Shown here in pieces: positions 25,001-36,700 of a DNA stretch of 64,000 nt. Made by a program: the position numbers and the translations under genes. This DNA is from Sapria himalayana (lineage: Eukaryota; Streptophyta; Magnoliopsida; Malpighiales; Rafflesiaceae). The notes below the pieces were generated by a model. That model saw only the letters and a list, made by a program, of their open reading frames with translations. It made no database searches and was not told the DNA's origin. Positions within the stretch are counted from its first letter, which is position 1; each line of letters begins with the position of its first letter. The DNA lies in the NCBI GenBank assembly GCA_029783825.1, contig JAREIK010000379.1:411340-475339 (forward strand), given 5' to 3'.

Positions 25001-25810
25001 CTAGCAAACAAGATTCTAGGGATGTAGATTCACCGAGACAGAAATAACAAGAAGATTTGACTTTCTCAAGAAAACTACTTTAATAAGATATTTCAATGCT
25101 TTAACATGCAAGGTAGTAAATTGATTTCTACTCCACTTCATATTAATTTTATGTTATCCTCAAGTATGTGTCAAATCTCAAAAAAAGAGATGAAAAAGAT
25201 GTATCAAGTACTATATACATAAATAGTGGAAAGTTAATCGATTTATGGCAAATTCTGGTAGAGAGTATTTGAGTACTATGAAAAGGATTTTGAAATATAT
25301 TAGAGGAACCTCAAATCCTGCATTATGTTAATGATGTTTGACACTTATTGTTAGGGGCCATGTTGATGCAGACCATGCTGAGTATATTGATAATAGCAAG
25401 TCTATCATAGACTATGTTTTTACTTGTACTGAAGGAGCTGTAAGTTGGGTTTCAAAGTTATAGTCTATCGTGTCTACTTCTATGAAAAAAATAGAGTTTG
25501 TTACAATTATACAAGCCAATAAAGAGGCATGTTGCAGATGCTATTAAAAGAGATTGGACACAAATAAAAAATTAATTTTATTTTATGATTGTCAAAGTAC
25601 TCTACACTTAGCATGAAATTATTTATTTTACTCGAAGATAAAATATATCAAAGTATAATATTATTTTGTATAAGAGAAAGTTAAATAAGGAAGTGTGGGT
25701 ATATAAAAGATTCACACTGATGAGAATATAATGGATATTTTGACCAAATCGATTAACATTGACAAATTTGAATGGTGTAAAACTTCATGTGACTTAGTAA
25801 TAATATAAGT
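22046..25810 (+). pseudogene. copia gag-pol pseudogene
   Basis: gag starts near 22046 (ATKFEEEKFNGNNFLSWKVK). The protease site LDSGA lies at about 22916, followed by a long open block (22995-23513) with YMVDDHALKI, LKKNLLSLGQ and integrase start HLKLGHIS and DLIHSD. Integrase (SFIDEYSKSYWVH) follows at about 23555. RT carries ARLVVK.YAQKE..FNEIF at about 24590-24650 and YVDDMLVVGHN at about 24908. RNase H ends with DILTKSI at about 25735. Each segment is separated from the next by stops or frameshifts, so no polyprotein can be made. Confidence 0.88.
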
Positions 25811-25851
25811 AAGTATAGACAAGTGAGAAAGGTTAATTTCAAGTTTAAGAA

Positions 25852-26054
25852 TGTAACAGCAAGAAGTAGGTGAAAAATCACATTGCTCGCATTAGATATT
25901 CATTTGAATTTTAGAGGTTCCTCCTAACTTGAAAAATATTTCAATCTCAATTTCCTTTTAGCTTATATTTATTTTATTGTATTATTTATTTTATTATTTT
26001 AAGGGTTAAATTTTCTATTTTTAAATGATTATTGTGAGTCATATTTTTATAACA
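25852..26054 (+). repeat. 3' LTR of copia element
   Basis: It aligns to the 5' LTR through AGTAGGTGAA..ATCACATTGCTCGCAT, CTTATATTTATTTTATTGTAT, TTTTAAGGGTTAAAT and the end TTTTTATAACA. It is about 80 bp shorter, partly through fewer 17-bp units. Confidence 0.72.
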
Positions 26055-26460
26055 AATTCATAACATATCATTCGAGTTAAATTATGTTTGAGAACTAAAT
26101 TACTTTTTTTATTACTTTTTTTCATTTTTTTTTAAAATTCGTTGGTGTGTCAATGTTGGGAGAAAAATCATGTTTTCTAATTTTTGGTGCACTAAAATAT
26201 AAATATCTTATATATTGATGTGTTTTTTAAATATTTAAAAATTAGTGATTTTTTTTAAATATTTTCTATACGTGATACTAAACATATTTCTCCATTAAAT
26301 TTTGTTGTAAATAATGTTCTATCGACATTTTTGATATTAAACTATAATATTTAAACACTTTTTTATTTTAAAAAACTAAGAAATGGTGTGCACTTGGCAA
26401 AATATTATAATTTTCATTTCAGTTTAAAGTATAATACTTATTTAATACTAGAATATTTTA

Positions 26461-26570
26461 ATTTAAATTATAATATTTCAATTAAAGTTATAATATTTCA
26501 ATTTAAATTATAATATTTCAATTTAAATTATAATATTTCAATTAAAAATATAATATTTTAATTAAAATTT
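26461..26570 (+). repeat. 20-bp AT tandem repeat
   Basis: About five units of ATTTAAATTATAATATTTCA with minor variation. Each unit contains near-palindromic AT words, so the strand could fold. No gene is attached. Confidence 0.8.
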
Positions 26571-26619
26571 ATCTACACCAAAAGTTCAACTTAAAAACAT
26601 AGCAATGAAATATGAATGC

Positions 26620-26960
26620 GAACCTAGCCTCTGGGCCACCTGCGTAGTTGCCCAGTGAGGTGACCTGTGTCTGTTCTGGTCCTTGGACCTGGTGAACGCC
26701 TGTTTAAGTGGAAATTTGTTGGGTCTCAAGCGGGGCTCCTTTTGGATTGGCCCATAGTGTTCTTCTCTCCCTCATGTTCCAACCCTTGTTCCATGCTTTT
26801 TCTCTCACTCTGAGCGCAAATTTCAAGTTATCTCCTATCGGATCTCACCTCGATCTTTCTTCCAAAACACTTAAATAATGAGTTTGGCTTTGGCCTAAAA
26901 AATTTAGCAGGTCGTAAGAACCCTTATACGTCGATTTCTACCAAGTAAGCAGCATCCTAG
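26620..26960 (+). other. moderate-GC island, possible promoter/5' leader of an unknown transcript
   Basis: This stretch stands out from its AT-rich surroundings by balanced composition, CT-rich runs (26760-26870) and a consensus-like donor CCAAGTAAGC at about 26941-26950. It is not similar to the LTR elements on either side, and no open frame of useful length with a known motif crosses it. It may be a 5' leader whose downstream exon was separated by the retrotransposon inserted at 27097, or an unrecognised repeat. Confidence 0.25.
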
Positions 26961-27096
26961 ATTTCGTTTTTATATTTCTGTTATGTTTAATATTCAAGTT
27001 AAACCTTTGCTTTACATGTTGAAGATTTCGAACAAAATTTTCCATAAATTTAATTTTCATGTATTATCACTTATCAAATACATATAATATCACAGA

Positions 27097-27401
27097 TGTT
27101 GATTGCCTTGGATTAAATAGAGTGGACTCGGAATGTGGGCTGACCCGAATTGTAACCCGACCTGATATTTATGGGAGCACGAATATATAATTTGAGCGGT
27201 TCAATTCTGGACAATAGGGTTTTTTGTTCATTGTACTCTCCTTATGCCGTCACCTCACTGTAATAAAACTCTCTCTCTCTTTGCCCGTGGATGTAGGTCG
27301 AATTGACTTAACCACATAAATCTAATGGATTGTATTTTAATTTTTTATTTATTCATTCTCTCGTTTTGCAATCCTAATCCAAACGATCATTTTATTTAAC
27401 A
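27097..27401 (+). repeat. 5' LTR
   Basis: It starts TGTTGATTGCC and ends TTTAACA. A TATA box (TATATAA, 27184-27190) and a poly(A) signal AATAAA (27262-27267) fit U3 and R. The matching 3' copy begins TATTGATTGCC, a mutated TG. Confidence 0.9.
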
Positions 27402-27479
27402 ATAATTGGTATCGGAGGAAGGTTACCAAAAATTTCTGATCTTTTTTTTTTTGGTATTTGGGATTTCGTATGATGATCA

Positions 27480-30400
27480 AGATGTCATCCTACAAGTTTG
27501 ATATTGAGAAGTTTAATGGATCAAATAATTTTGCCATGTGGACGGTGAACATGAGGGTTGTTCTAGTTTAGCATGGATGTGCGGCAGTGTTAGACGGAGA
27601 AGATACTTTGTCTGAGACTGAGAGTTTGAAGGTAGAGGAGAAGGATGAGATTCTGATAAAAGTGATTAGCGCAATTCTGTTGAGTCTGACTGATGAAGTC
27701 TTGAAAGGTGATTGAAGAAATTAGTGTTGTATCGTTATGGAAGAAACTAGAAAGCAAGTATTAAAAGAAATCTTAAATGAACCATCTGTATTAGAAGACG
27801 TGTTTGTATACTTTGCGGATGTCAGAAAGTACACAGGTAAAAGATTATGTTGACAATTTTAATCGAAACATTCTAGACCTGCAAGGTGTTGGGGTTAAAA
27901 TTGATGATGAAGATCAAATAATTATTCTTTTGTGTTCTTTGCCTAATTTATATGAGAATTTTGTTGACACTATGTTGCGTGGAAGGTAGACTATTTCTGT
28001 TAGTGATGTGAAAAATGCTATGCAGCCTAAAGAATTAAAAAAAAAAGGTCTTTGGTTCTAATGATGGTGGAATAGATTCTAGTATGATTATTAACAAGGG
28101 CAAGAACAAGGAAAAGGATGGAGGTAGCAAGATTAAATAATTATTTACATCCTTTTCAAAGAAAAGGAAGTAAATAATGGAGCTTAGTGCTATCATTGTA
28201 AAGATAGGTGACATATTAGGAAGGAATGTCCATAATGGAAGAAGAAAAATAAAAAGAAGGAATCAAATGGCAAAGCTAGTGCAAGTGTAGTGCATGATAG
28301 TTTAGATGAAGGCGAGGGTAGTGATGTTTTGACTATCTATACTATAGGTTCCGCAAATATCTGGGTCATGGACACTGTTGCATCTTATCACATGATATTT
28401 TCGAAGAAAGTATTTATTATCTTCAAGGAATGGAATGAAAGTGTGAAATTGGATGATGATTAGGAGCTTCGTGTCAAAGACAGTGGTTCTGTCCAGATTA
28501 AGATGCATGATGAAATGGTTAGAACAATCGATGCTTGGCATGTTCCTAACATACGAAAAAATTAAATTTCTTGGATGCTCTTAATAAGCAAGGGTATAGT
28601 TATTCCGGTGGAGATGAGTAAATTAAAGTTTCAAAGGGTGCTTTGACAGTAATGAAAGGTAAATTATAGCATAGAATTTATATCTTGGTAGAAAATTCAG
28701 TGATGAGAATAGAGATAGTTTTTCGTTCTTTAGAGCAGTATGATGATTGTACAGAGTTATATCATCATATATTGGGTCACGTGAGTGAGAATGAGCTTGT
28801 AATATTGAGCAAACATGAATTGTTAGATAGAGCAGAAACATGGAAGTTAAAGTTCTATGAGACTTGTGTTATGGGCAAGTAACGTAGGGTCAAGTTCAGT
28901 TTGGCAGGCACATTTCTACTGATATCTTTGAGTATATTTATTTAGATTTATGAGGTCATTCTCAGGTTGAATCACATGGTGGATGTAAATATTTTATTAC
29001 CTTCACGACTATTTTCGAAAAGTTAAGAGTGTATTTCTGAAGTCAAAGGATGAGGTATTTGGGTGGTTTAAGGAATGGAAGACTATGGTCGAAAAACATA
29101 TTAGGAAACAAGTCAAGATACTCGGAACAAATAATAGGTTAGAATTTTACAATGCACCATTTGATGAGTTATGCAAGAAAGAAGACATAGTGAGGCATCA
29201 CACTGTACGACATACACTACAACAAAATGAAGTTGCAGAATGCATGAACCAAACATTGTTGCAGCATGCTCAATGCATGCACTTAAACCCTAGACTTTCG
29301 AAGTAATTTGGGTTGAAACAGTTAATACTGCTTGTTATATGGTAAATAGATCTTCATCAATTATAATTAATTTTAAGACTCCTCAAGAGGTATGATATGA
29401 TATTTTCTTTGATTATTCTAGCTTGCGTATACTTGGTTGTCCTGCTTATGTTTATGTTAATGATGATAAACATGAGGCTAGGGCAATGAAATGTGTAACT
29501 CTAGGATATGCTGTTAGAGTTAAAAGGTATAAATTATGGTGTACTAAAAAGGATAGATAATAAAATTTATTATTATGGTGTATAACTCTAAAATTTATTA
29601 TTATTATAGATGTCACATTTGATAAGTCTGTTATTTTTGATCAGAGAAATGAGCTTGGTGATCTTGCAGATAATAAAATTTAAGGTGCTGACCAGAAGGT
29701 GGAGTTTGAGATTGAAACACTAAAGAGGATGACTACAAATCCTATAGAATAGACCAGAGACGTGCATGAAGAAGTCACAAAATATAGCAGCAAGTAAATC
29801 AAGAAGGGAAATTAGAAAGCCTTCAAGGTATGCAGACTGTGTAATACCAATACTATTGCTTTTGTTTGGACAGTTACACAAAAAATTCATTCCGATGAAC
29901 CAAAGTCATACAAGGAGGCAGTACAGAGTAAAGAAGCAGTTGAATGGTTGATTGTCATAAATGAGGAGATACAGTCACTATTAAAGAACAAAACATGAGA
30001 TCTAGTACCATTACCAATGGGTGTGAAACCATTGGGAAGCAAATGAGTGTTCAAGAAGAAAGAAGGTATTTCCAGGGCTGAATCAGTTAGATTCAAGGCA
30101 AGACTTGTGACAAAAGGTTTTTCACAGGAGAGAATTGACTATCATGAAGTATTCTCGTCAGTTGTAAAGCATGAGACCATTCGAGTTCTTCTAGCCATGG
30201 TGAGTACATTTGACATTGAGTTAGAATAATTTGATATGAAAACTGATTTCTTATATGGGAATCTAGAGAAGGATATTTATATATCATAACTAGAGGGATT
30301 TGTTGATTCTGAAATGGAAGACCATGTGTATTTGCTGAAAAAATTCCTATATGGGTTGAAATAATCTCCTAGGCAATGATATAAGAGGTTTGATGCATTT

Positions 30401-31460
30401 ATGATTTTTCAGGAGTTTGTTAGAAATTCATTTGATAACTGTGTTTATTTTAGAAAACTATCAAATGGTTCTTTTATTTATTTGTTGTTATATGTGGGTG
30501 ACATGTTAATTACAGCTAGGAATACGATTGATATTAATAACTTAAAGATTTGTTGTGCAGTGAGTTTAAAATGAAAGATTTGGGTGTTTCCAAGAAAATT
30601 TTAGGCATGAAAATTTGGAGAGATAAGAGAGCAAGCCTATAGTATGTATCTCAGAAGAAGTATATTGAGAAGGTGCTACATTTGTTTTAGATGGAACAAT
30701 CTAAGCCGGTTAGTACTTCATTGGCAGTATACATTAAACTTGATGATAGTACATTACCTATTACTGATGAAGGGGTTACATGAGTAGAGTTCCTTACTCG
30801 AGTGTTGTTGAAAGTTTGATGTATGTCATGATATGTACTAGGCCATATTTAGCACATTTTGTTAGTGTGGTAAGCAGGTTTATGAGTAATCTTGGAAAAG
30901 CTCACTGGGAAGCAGTTAAATAGATCATGTGATACTTGAAAGACATGAGTATATTTGCTTGGTTTATGGTATTAATGATTGTACTAATGGTCTTGTTGGC
31001 TCTATAGATTCTAACTATGGTGGAGACCATATGAGAAGGAGATCCCTGACATATTTTATTTTTATTCTTTATGAATGTGTTATTAGTTGGAAAGTAATGT
31101 TTCAGTCCATAGTTGCTATGTTTACTATAGAAGCAGAAAACTTATTATTGATAGAATGGGTAAAAGAAGGTATGTGGTTGCATGGTCTTATTGATCGCTT
31201 GAGCTTGAATGTGCAGAAACTTATCATTTATTGTGATAGTCAGAGTGCATTAAGCTTGGTGAAAAATCTAGTATATAATGAGAGATCAAAACATATTAAC
31301 ATCAGGTTGAATTTTATTTGAGATGTCATAGAGAATCAGTCATTCTCCATAGAGAAGATAGCCACAGATATTAATCCAGTAGATATGTTAACAAAGTCAT
31401 TGCCCACAGAAAAGTTCAAGCATAACTTGGACTTGGTGAATGTTCACATAGCATGAGGTC
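27480..31460 (+). pseudogene. copia gag-pol pseudogene
   Basis: gag opens at about 27484 (SSYKFDIEKFNGSNNFAMW). A second block at 27804-27989 carries RMSESTQVKDYVDNF and LLCSLPNLYENFVDT. A CCHC zinc knuckle (CYHCKD....IRKEC) sits near 28188-28228. The protease motif has decayed (WVMDTVASYHM for the usual DSGAS). Integrase parts run about 28685-29420 (LYHHILGHVSE, NEVAECMN). RT has a broken YVGDML at about 30493, in place of YVDD. RNase H runs about 30990-31430 (EAENLLLIE, KHINIRLNFI, DMLTKSLPTEKF). There are many stops and frameshifts. Confidence 0.88.
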
Positions 31461-31522
31461 CTTTGGGGCATGGATAGTAGGGAGGAATTTTGGCTTGGAA
31501 AATTCAAGTCAAGGTAGAGAAT

Positions 31523-31827
31523 TATTGATTGCCTTGAATTAAATAGGGGGGACTTGGATACTGGGCCGACCTGAATTGTAACTTGACCCGATATTTTTGG
31601 GAGCTCGAATATATAGTTTGAGCGGTTCCATTCTAGATAGTAGGGTTTTTTGTTAATTGTACTCTCTTTATACCATTCCCCCATTGTAATAAAACTCTTT
31701 TTCTCTTTGCTTGTGGATGTAGGTCGAATTGACCAAACTGTGTAAATCTCATGGATTATTCTTTAATTTTTTCTTTCTTCGCACTATCATTTCGTAATCC
31801 TAATCTGAATGATCATTTTATTTAACA
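31523..31827 (+). repeat. 3' LTR
   Basis: Same length as the 5' LTR and alignable without gaps by eye, about 82% identical. Differences cluster in C/T and G/A changes, as expected of methylated and silenced DNA. Confidence 0.9.
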
Positions 31828-31874
31828 ACAGCAGAACAAAATCAAATGACATTCAATATAATTGAACAACAATG

Positions 31875-31994
31875 AAATTATGTTTAATATTCAAGTTATA
31901 TTCGAAATATATCATCAAATATTTTTAGATATCAAAATTATATTTAATATTCAAGTTATATTTCAATTATATCATCAAATATTTTCATATATAA
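31875..31994 (+). repeat. 60-bp direct tandem duplication
   Basis: Two adjacent 60-bp units share TTTAATATTCAAGTTATATT and ATATCATCAAATATTTT with few mismatches. No coding potential. Confidence 0.75.
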
Positions 31995-32689
31995 TCAAAT
32001 ATTATAAAATATCATTAAAATAATATTAAATTTTATTAAATAAAATTAAATTTTGTTTAGACTATCATAATTTAGATAAAATTTGTCTTGATTTGAAAGT
32101 AAAGCTAGCAAAAATATCCATTATAACAATTCTTGTAAAATGTTGAATAGAAAATAATTTTTTTTTGTGGTTTATCATATCTTTTTTTTTGTATCATGGA
32201 TAGAAGCATCCAATGTATGAGGCCTCTCAATTAACTTACCCACTTTGTATGGGTATTATTAGGTATCAATTTTTTATAGAGTTTTATTTAAATTTTTGTG
32301 ATTTTATGACTTAAGTTTTTATTTGCTATCGGAGCCAAATATTATCATATCATCTTAGGAAGCTATTGTGCAAAAAATAAATTTCTGCTCAAATATGTCC
32401 AAAATTGAACATAAAACGCTATACATGATGTTCTTGTCTAATTTTTAGATATAATATTTGTTGTGCATATTATGCAATAGGCATGTACTATGTGTGCCCA
32501 ACATGTCCAAATCATGCATAATAGGTGTGCAAGCCAAAAAAGAGAGTAGAAACTTTGGTACATATTTTTAAGTAATACCAACTTATTTTTAGTATCAAAA
32601 ATTATTTGTGGGTGACAGCAACTCAAATTTGGTATTAATTGGTGGAATTGTAGTTTGATATAAATATACTAATATATGAGATTTTTTTA
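31995..32689. other. AT-rich DNA, no gene seen
   Basis: No domain, termini or RNA gene recognised. Confidence 0.45.
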
Positions 32690-33795
32690 TAGTGTATATA
32701 TTATAGGAAGAAAATATATATTAGATGATATGTTGATATTTACTTTTAAAGAGTGAGTTGAGAGAATCACATAATATTTAGAGAGAATACTAATTATTAT
32801 AATCATTCATGAGTTTTTAAAAATGTTTATTTACTATAATATTTGTTAAGGAAGAGCATACAAAATTCCTTTTTAGGGCAACAACAAACACTTCATATTT
32901 TGCATATACTTTTTATTTTATTATTTATTTTTTTATTTTAAATTTTTGGAATATCAATATAAGACATAATAATTAATACTTATATTATTGATATTTTTTT
33001 TTATAAATTTTTTTGCATGTTCATTGATTATTGTGATAGTCAATAATTATTTTTTTAGAATTATTGGGTATGATAATATTTAATTTTATTTTTTTGTTTC
33101 TTTCTCATATTTTACTCATTCCTAATTATATTATGATTCTTAGTAATCTTATTTTCTTGAGTTATCTTACCAAACAATTTAATATTGACTTAATTTTTTT
33201 CAATGATATTTACTTATAGAATTAAAAGATTTTGAGAAAGTTTTTTTTAAAGTTTGAATAGGATGGATTATATATATATATATTTTTTCTATGGTAGAAA
33301 CTCTTGTTAGATATTTGAGTGTGGTAAATTTTTTTATTAAGCATCTTCAGTCCAATTATTTTTTACTAATTAAATTCATAGTATTCTATCATATTTTTAA
33401 GAGTTTTTATTTGAGTACGAAGCATATCATTCAAAAAATATATCAAAGTTTTTTATCCTTATCACAGATGCTTGACTAATGTGAGTATGAAAATATTTGA
33501 TCTAATACAATTAGACGTATGTGAATATATTAGATATAGAACCTGAGAAGAATGATTGCTAATGATTGCTAATGATTTACATGTTTGATTTTTTTATTTT
33601 ATGTAATAATTTTTTTTTATTTTGTAATTTTTTAATAAAATGATAAAACATAATTTAATAAAAATATAAAAGAATAACAAGTAATATTGTATTAGAATAA
33701 ATGTTAGATAATATCAATATTTACTATATAAATTCTGAGATTATACATAAAATTTTTAATATTGGCACATCTTCATTAAATTAAATTATAAAAAA
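32690..33795 (+). mobile_element. copia remnant (LTR-like part and integrase start), split by hAT insertion
   Basis: 32690-33060 aligns with 53495-53800 (for example a TTACTATAATATTTGTTA-like block and the (A/C)AACAACAAAC block), so both are the same copia family. 33495-33545 reads FDLIQLDVCEYIR, the start of a copia integrase core. 33640-33780 aligns with 55020-55130 of the other copy. The element stops abruptly at 33795, where a hAT terminus begins. Heavily mutated. Confidence 0.6.
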
Positions 33796-36700
33796 TAGAG
33801 GTGTCAAGTAGATTGGGCAATCCAGGCGCTACACGAGGTATGACTTGATTGAGCCGTGCTTGTCCCGACATGGTATGGTCTAGAACTGTGCTTGAGCCTG
33901 TGCCAGGCTAGCTCGAGGCACGGTTCGTGCCATGCTGTGCCGTGGTCTCCCGGTCCAGGCACAGCTCGGCTGCTTGGCTTGAAGGCATGGTTCTTCAGTA
34001 TGATCTAAATCATACCTCGGATCTTGGTCTGAGTTTGGGCTCATTTCAAACCCTACCTTTTGAGTCCTTTGAGCAGTTGGGTTCAGCTCGACTTCGAGCT
34101 CAGAAGCCGAAATTATTGGAATCATTGAATTGAATCAATCCAACAATCAAAAAAAATTAAAAAGTCATGCATTTTTCAGCTGTTGGATTCACCCCCAATG
34201 GCTAGCGGCATAAATCTAATGGCTATCAGGTTTTTGCCAAAATAAATTTAAAAATTTAATAAAAAATTTAAAAAATGATTTTTTTTAAATTTTTGTTTCA
34301 TATCTATAAATATATATTTTTATTTTCTTATTTATATTATATTTTTATTGATATTTTCTCTCTCTCTCTCTCATATTATCTCATTTTCTTTCTCTTTTCA
34401 GGATTCAAGTGCAGACTATGGTGCCGACATTGGATTCGGCATTTGGATATCGGACATTATACATCTCATCAAGCAAATGAGGCTTTATGCTTTATGAGTA
34501 TTATTTTTAAATTTTGTTTAATTTTTTTTATTTTAATTAATAATTTAATATAAAATAATTTTTAATTTTAAAAAATAATTTAGAATATAATTAATAAATT
34601 AATACAAATTAAAAATGATAAATAATAATTTTAATGATGAAAAAAAAATTAATATTAACGTAAATATAAATAATTTTAATATGAATAATGATAATTCTAT
34701 GGCAAAATCTGAGATTATTACAACTTTGTTTTCTTACTTGATTTCGACTCAAACATCTATAAAACAAAAAATTAGAAGAAAATAAATATTTTAAACTTAC
34801 TTTAATATTATATAAATATTATATAAATATTATAAAAATGTTATAAAAATTAGAAGATAATTTTATATATTATATAATATATAAATATTATATAAATATT
34901 ATAAAATATTATAAATATTTTAGACTCACTTTAATAAAAATATTAGGGGTATCAATAAAGAATCTGCACAATATAAATATTATAAAAAAAATAATAACTC
35001 GTAAGAGTTTATGTAGGATTGGGCACTTTAAGAGGCATACTGAACAATGCACCAAAAAATATAATGCATTAGATCCTAAGTAAACTTAACTCAACAATGA
35101 GGTCTAAGGGTGCTAACGACTTGACTTGAGCTCAGTAAAGTTGAGCTTACTCGAGTCGAGCTCGACTCAACTCGTTAATATTTTGAGTCGAGCTCGAGCT
35201 TGAGTCAAGTTTTGACCGATTTTTTATCGAGTCAAATTTGAGTAGCTTGCGAGTTATCTTGTTTCATTAGTATCCCTAATTATTATATATTCAACTTTAG
35301 GAGAATTACTATATGAAATACATATATATATATATATATATATCATGTTTATAATACTAACTTATTAATATAATTTATAGAATAATATCTTATTCTGTTG
35401 CATCTTTTCATTAAAAAAATTAATTATCTTTAAAATAAATGTATTTATAACTAATAATAATGTATGATTGTTTAAGAATAAAAAAATAAAGATATATTAT
35501 TTATGTCATCCCCTAAAGTAGAGATATAAATAAAACTTTTAAAATTTTATATATAAAAATATGAGTTTCTCGCGAGCTTTTTGAGTTGAGTTATGAGTTG
35601 CTCAACTTGACTAGTTAATATTTCGAGTTTTAACCAAATTTTGATAAGTCGAGTCAGAGCAGCTCAAGAGTTGTCTTGTTTCATTAGCACCTCGAGTGGG
35701 GTCTTTGAGGTTGAATTTAGTTTTTATTCTATGTTGATCTTCTTCATATATCACAACGAGTTAGGGATGAAGGATATTGCTAAATTGATCTTCACGATGA
35801 GTCATCCTATTAGTTTTTTAGAGGGTTAAAGGATAGTCAATATTATACGTACTTATTTTTAGCTTGCATATCTTATGATTCATAGATCCACATCTATGAA
35901 TGATATACTAAAATACTATAAGTTAAAAAAAGAAATAATAATTATAGAATTAATGAAATATAGTGATGTGGTATCTGTGACATCCGATATTTAGACTAGT
36001 CATGATGATGCATCTTATGCATGTCTCACCGCCCACTATATAGATTCAAAATGGACACGAAATAAAAAAAATATTAGGATTTTTTTTTCATTTTCATGAT
36101 GACTTGGTCTTTCATGAGTGTATGATGATAATCTTTAGAAAATATAATATTCAATATAAAATATATAGTATCATATTCGATAACTCATCTAATTATGAAG
36201 TAGCCATTAACATATTCATTAGGACCATTAGGGATAAAGATGGACTATTAGGAATGATTTTTTATGTTAGTTTACATGTGTCATGTTATTCATCTCATAT
36301 TACAAGCGGGGATGAAATTTATTTTCTCCCGCTTTAAAAAATATACGTAACTCACTAAAATTTTTTTTGTATGCCTTATAGACAATAGGAGTTTGATAAT
36401 CTCTATTTATCTACGGGTCTAAAGAAAAAAAAAATTTTAATTCAATGTGAAATGTCGTTGCAATTACACATACGTTATGTTAGAGTCATGTGTTGGATAT
36501 GAACACGTGATATGCGACTACGTCAATACTAATAGTGATGAACTTATTATTGATGACATTGACTTAGCTATAGGAATTTCATTTATAAAATTCTTGAAGA
36601 TTTTTTTTGACATAAAGGATGTGTGTTCGTTAGTTTATACTATCATGACTTATATTATACTTAGGTATATATATAATATTAATAGCATGTTTAGGAAGTT

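Larger units (their letters stand above)
21559..26054 (+). mobile_element. Ty1/copia retrotransposon, structurally whole but decayed
   Basis: The 5' LTR is at about 21559-21840 and the 3' LTR at about 25852-26054, with gag-protease-integrase-RT-RNase H between them in copia order. A degenerate primer-binding site TGGTATTGGATG follows the 5' LTR at 21842, and a purine-rich AAGTGAGAAAGG precedes the 3' LTR. No matching 5-bp target duplication was found (TTGGC versus AATTC), so ends are approximate. The same family supplies the fragment at 16330-16815 and is related to the minus-strand element at 62494-64000. Confidence 0.85.
27097..31827 (+). mobile_element. complete Ty1/copia retrotransposon (4731 bp) with two 305-bp LTRs
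   Basis: LTRs of 305 bp each are at 27097-27401 and 31523-31827, flanked by near-identical 5-bp duplications ACAGA (27092-27096) and ACAGC (31828-31832). The tRNA-Met-type primer-binding site TGGTATCGGAGG is at 27407-27418 and a purine tract AAGGTAGAGAAT abuts the 3' LTR. By hand alignment about 54 of 305 LTR positions differ, mostly transitions, so the insertion is old. The internal coding region is dead. Confidence 0.93.

Noticed and set aside
33880..34133. Overlapping open frames on both strands in GC-rich DNA
   Set aside because: They fall in the hAT A subterminal region; GC-rich DNA lacks stop codons by chance and the frames have no domain.
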